Shown here one piece after another: positions 62,119-64,000 of a stretch of 64,000 nucleotides of DNA. Source of the stretch: Tupaia tana (taxonomy: Eukaryota; Chordata; Mammalia; Scandentia; Tupaiidae). Positions within the stretch are counted from its first letter, which is position 1; the number at the start of each line of letters is the position of its first letter. The stretch spans positions 54,084,496 through 54,148,495 of the forward strand of contig JAKSZU010000016.1 in assembly GCA_026018925.1 (NCBI GenBank), read 5' to 3'. The position numbers and the translations under genes were made by a program. The notes under the pieces were generated by a model. That model made no database searches and was not told the DNA's origin. It worked only from the letters and a program-made list of their open reading frames with translations.

Positions 62119-62305
62119 GGGCAGCAGGTGGCGTCGTGGTTAAGGGCACTGGACTCCCATATGGCCAAATGCAGTTGAGCCCTGGACCTGGCAGCTTGCT
62201 TTCTCCCTTTCTCTCCCCTCTCTTTCTCTCTCTCATTCTGTCCCTCTCTGGTCAAATTAAAATAAATAAGTAAAGTTTAATAAAATAATTCTTTATTTAA
62301 AAAGA
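62119..62305 (+). repeat. SINE S form, well preserved
   Basis: GGCAGCAGGTGGCGTCGTGG head, GTCCCTCTCTGGTCAAATTA and AATAAAATAATTCTTTATTT tail. Flanks AAAAGATAC on both sides. Confidence 0.85.
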
Positions 62306-62608
62306 TACTATGGCGCCAAGGTGGAGCTGCTAATCTTGTAGATGCATTTGTCTTGAAGCCCATGGAAGTGTGGAGGACTGCCCCTCACTGGAGAGTGGCT
62401 CTGTGAGGATGGGCAAGGCAAGTACCCTTAGAGATAAGAGAAAAATCAAGGGAACAGATGCTCCTCAGGAGAATTTTTTGACCATCAAAGCATAGTGTAA
62501 GGCCTTGAGAAAACCACGGAAACCCTTAACAGTTTCACATTTTGCAGACCCTTTTGTTGAAGTCCAGCGTCAAGAGCTATCACACAAAGCTGTAGAAAAA
62601 TGAACCAC

Positions 62609-62868
62609 TGGGACTGGCAGTTGGTGTAATGGCTATGTCGCTGGACTCCCATGTAGTCGACTGTGGTTCGAGTCCCAGACCCAGTGGCTTAAACTCATGC
62701 TGGGTGCGTGTGCGTGTGTGCCCAAGATCCCGAGAGGAGAATGGAGGAGAAGGGATTGCAGCGTGGCCATCCCCCCTGGGGGGTGATTTATCACTTTCTG
62801 TCTCTCCGTCTTTGTAGTGAGCGCACGCACCCTAAAGCAAAAACCTCTCCAAAAAAAAAAAAAAGAAA
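62609..62868 (+). repeat. SINE L form
   Basis: Exact 14-bp target duplication GAAAAATGAACCAC (62595-62608, 62869-62882). Confidence 0.92.
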
Positions 62869-62882
62869 GAAAAATGAACCAC

Positions 62883-63845
62883 CAACCCCAGCTTATTATT
62901 TTCATAATTTTAGTTTCACTTTTTTCCAAGCAGAAGTCCTGTTCAAATGTTTTCCCCATTTTTTTTTTTTTTTTTCTATATTCTGGCCCCCTTGAAGCCG
63001 CCCTGTGCCAGCACAGTGTCATGTGCCACATGGGAGAGCTGGAGGTGGAGGCAGCTGTGCCTGTGGTCAGGAAGGCCTGGCATCAGCAGGGAGAACAAAG
63101 GCAGCTCTGAGGGCGGGCTGAACTGTCGTCTCTCCAGTCAAGTGTTAAAACCAGACACAGTACTCAGCTCATCACGACTCCAGTTCTGAGAACAACCCTC
63201 AGGTATTTTATAAGCAAGGAAACCAAAGACCAGAAAGTATAGTTTCTTAGTTTAAGAAGGGATTTGCTTAGACCAATAGGGCACAAAGGTGGCAGAGCTG
63301 GGAGACACAGCCTGGCTTTTCTCACTGATTCCAAAGCCCAGCTGGATGGAGGACATTATTCTGACCCTGCAGAGCTCATGGTCTCTGGGTGTGGCTGTAG
63401 CTGGAGGATGCTCAGAGGAGAGTGTGTGAGAACACAGATGCATGCCAGGCTGTGTGTGAGGTAGGTTTGGTCTCCAGGCCTCCCCACACACCCTTGACTC
63501 CTGAGTCAGAGTCAGAGGAGCGACCAGCTCTTTCCTCTGCCCATCCTGGAATGGGAAGCTAGGACCTTGGGACAAGCGCAGAGTACCCCCAACTCCTGGA
63601 AACTAACACACCCACTAAATCCAGCCTTCCGCTCCTGCGGTAGGTCCTTCCCATGTTCCCCACAACACCATCTTTAATGCTCTCATCTGTACACACCCCA
63701 TTTGCAAGTCTGCTAAAGCCACCTCCACTCATTCAGTTGTCCCCCAGGTTCGACTCAGGCACATGAGTATCAGTGCTGGTCAGTGGCCACAGTACCCCAG
63801 GCCATCCTAGTCCCAACATACATGCCAGGGTAAAGAAGGAATGTG
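62883..63845. other. Intergenic with a MIR remnant
   Basis: About 63130-63345 holds AAGCAAGGAAACCAAAGACC and GGTGGCAGAGCTGGGA, a plus-strand MIR. Rest unassigned. Confidence 0.45.
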
Positions 63846-64000
63846 GGGGGCCAGCTGATGGGGTGGTGGTTGGGGCAGCCAGATCCCACCTGAATGACTG
63901 TGTGGTTTGAGTCCCAGACCTGGCTGCTTGAGAAACACAGTTATGTCTCCTGACAGGAGAATGGAGAAGGAAAAAAAAAAGAAAAGAAAAAAAAAAAGAA
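63846..64000 (+). repeat. SINE D form (at window end)
   Basis: GGGGGCCAGCTGATGGGGTGG head with a shortened body running into an A-rich tail. Confidence 0.65.

Noticed and set aside
61616..64000. 3' end of GTF2IRD2 on the minus strand
   Set aside because: Expected next in human order, but no long open frame or I-repeat match is seen here.

Overview
This is mammalian chromosomal DNA. It has long introns with GT..AG borders, AATAAA polyadenylation signals, CpG-poor intergenic DNA and dense interspersed repeats. Two protein-coding genes lie on the + strand: the 3' half of GTF2I (transcription factor TFII-I; 19 coding exons plus a 3'UTR exon, 4756 to about 37806) and a complete 11-exon NCF1 (p47phox, coding 47600-61463). 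This GTF2I-then-NCF1 order is the one known from the Williams-Beuren region of human chromosome 7q11.23. The window ends before any recognisable part of the next gene expected there (GTF2IRD2).

GTF2I: the exons encode four of the six I-repeats (R3 to R6 by comparison with the human protein as I remember it), the basic PKRPR stretch and the C-terminal SUMO-type motif ending in PDPTW. Every reading-frame junction joins correctly and there is no break. Every I-repeat core sits in an exon of exactly 184 nt, and a 59+72+184 nt module (105 codons) is visible twice in a row. The stop codon lies 17 nt before a 3'UTR intron.

NCF1: exons add up to 1197 nt (398 codons plus stop), with PX domain, two SH3 domains, autoinhibitory region and proline-rich region. 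Exon 2 starts with intact GTGT, so this is not the delta-GT type of pseudogene. Compared with the remembered 390-residue human protein there is one extra Ser in the autoinhibitory region, an Ala at the Ser359 position, and a seven-residue C-terminal extension caused by apparent loss of the usual stop. A PU.1-type site precedes the start codon.

Repeats: roughly 80 segments belong to one tRNA-headed SINE group (A box TAGCGTAATGG, B box GGTTCGAGTCC). I split it into a long form (L, ends in ..CCCTATAGCAAAAACCTCT.. plus A-tail), a short form (S, head plus CT-rich stretch plus AATAAATAAA-like tail) and a diverged form (D, ends ..CCCTCTGGCAAAAT). Many L copies are near-identical, CpG-rich and flanked by target-site duplications, so the family was recently active. 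Nested insertions give a relative age order: L and S inside D, L inside S, S inside L. Older repeats are L1 and MIR fragments, a MER5A-like and a Tigger-like DNA transposon, an MLT1-like LTR, and an ancient repeat just upstream of NCF1. The SINE is not Alu, B1, carnivore CAN, the rabbit C element, the equine ERE or AfroSINE; I lean weakly to colugo (Dermoptera), whose SINEs are tRNA-derived, but cannot confirm this.

Layout: 1-4755 GTF2I intron; 4756-37806 GTF2I 3' half; 37807-47400 intergenic, with a SINE-free GC-richer block at about 43.0-46.5 kb; 47400-61615 NCF1; 61616-64000 downstream intergenic. I see no RNA gene, CRISPR array or novel system.
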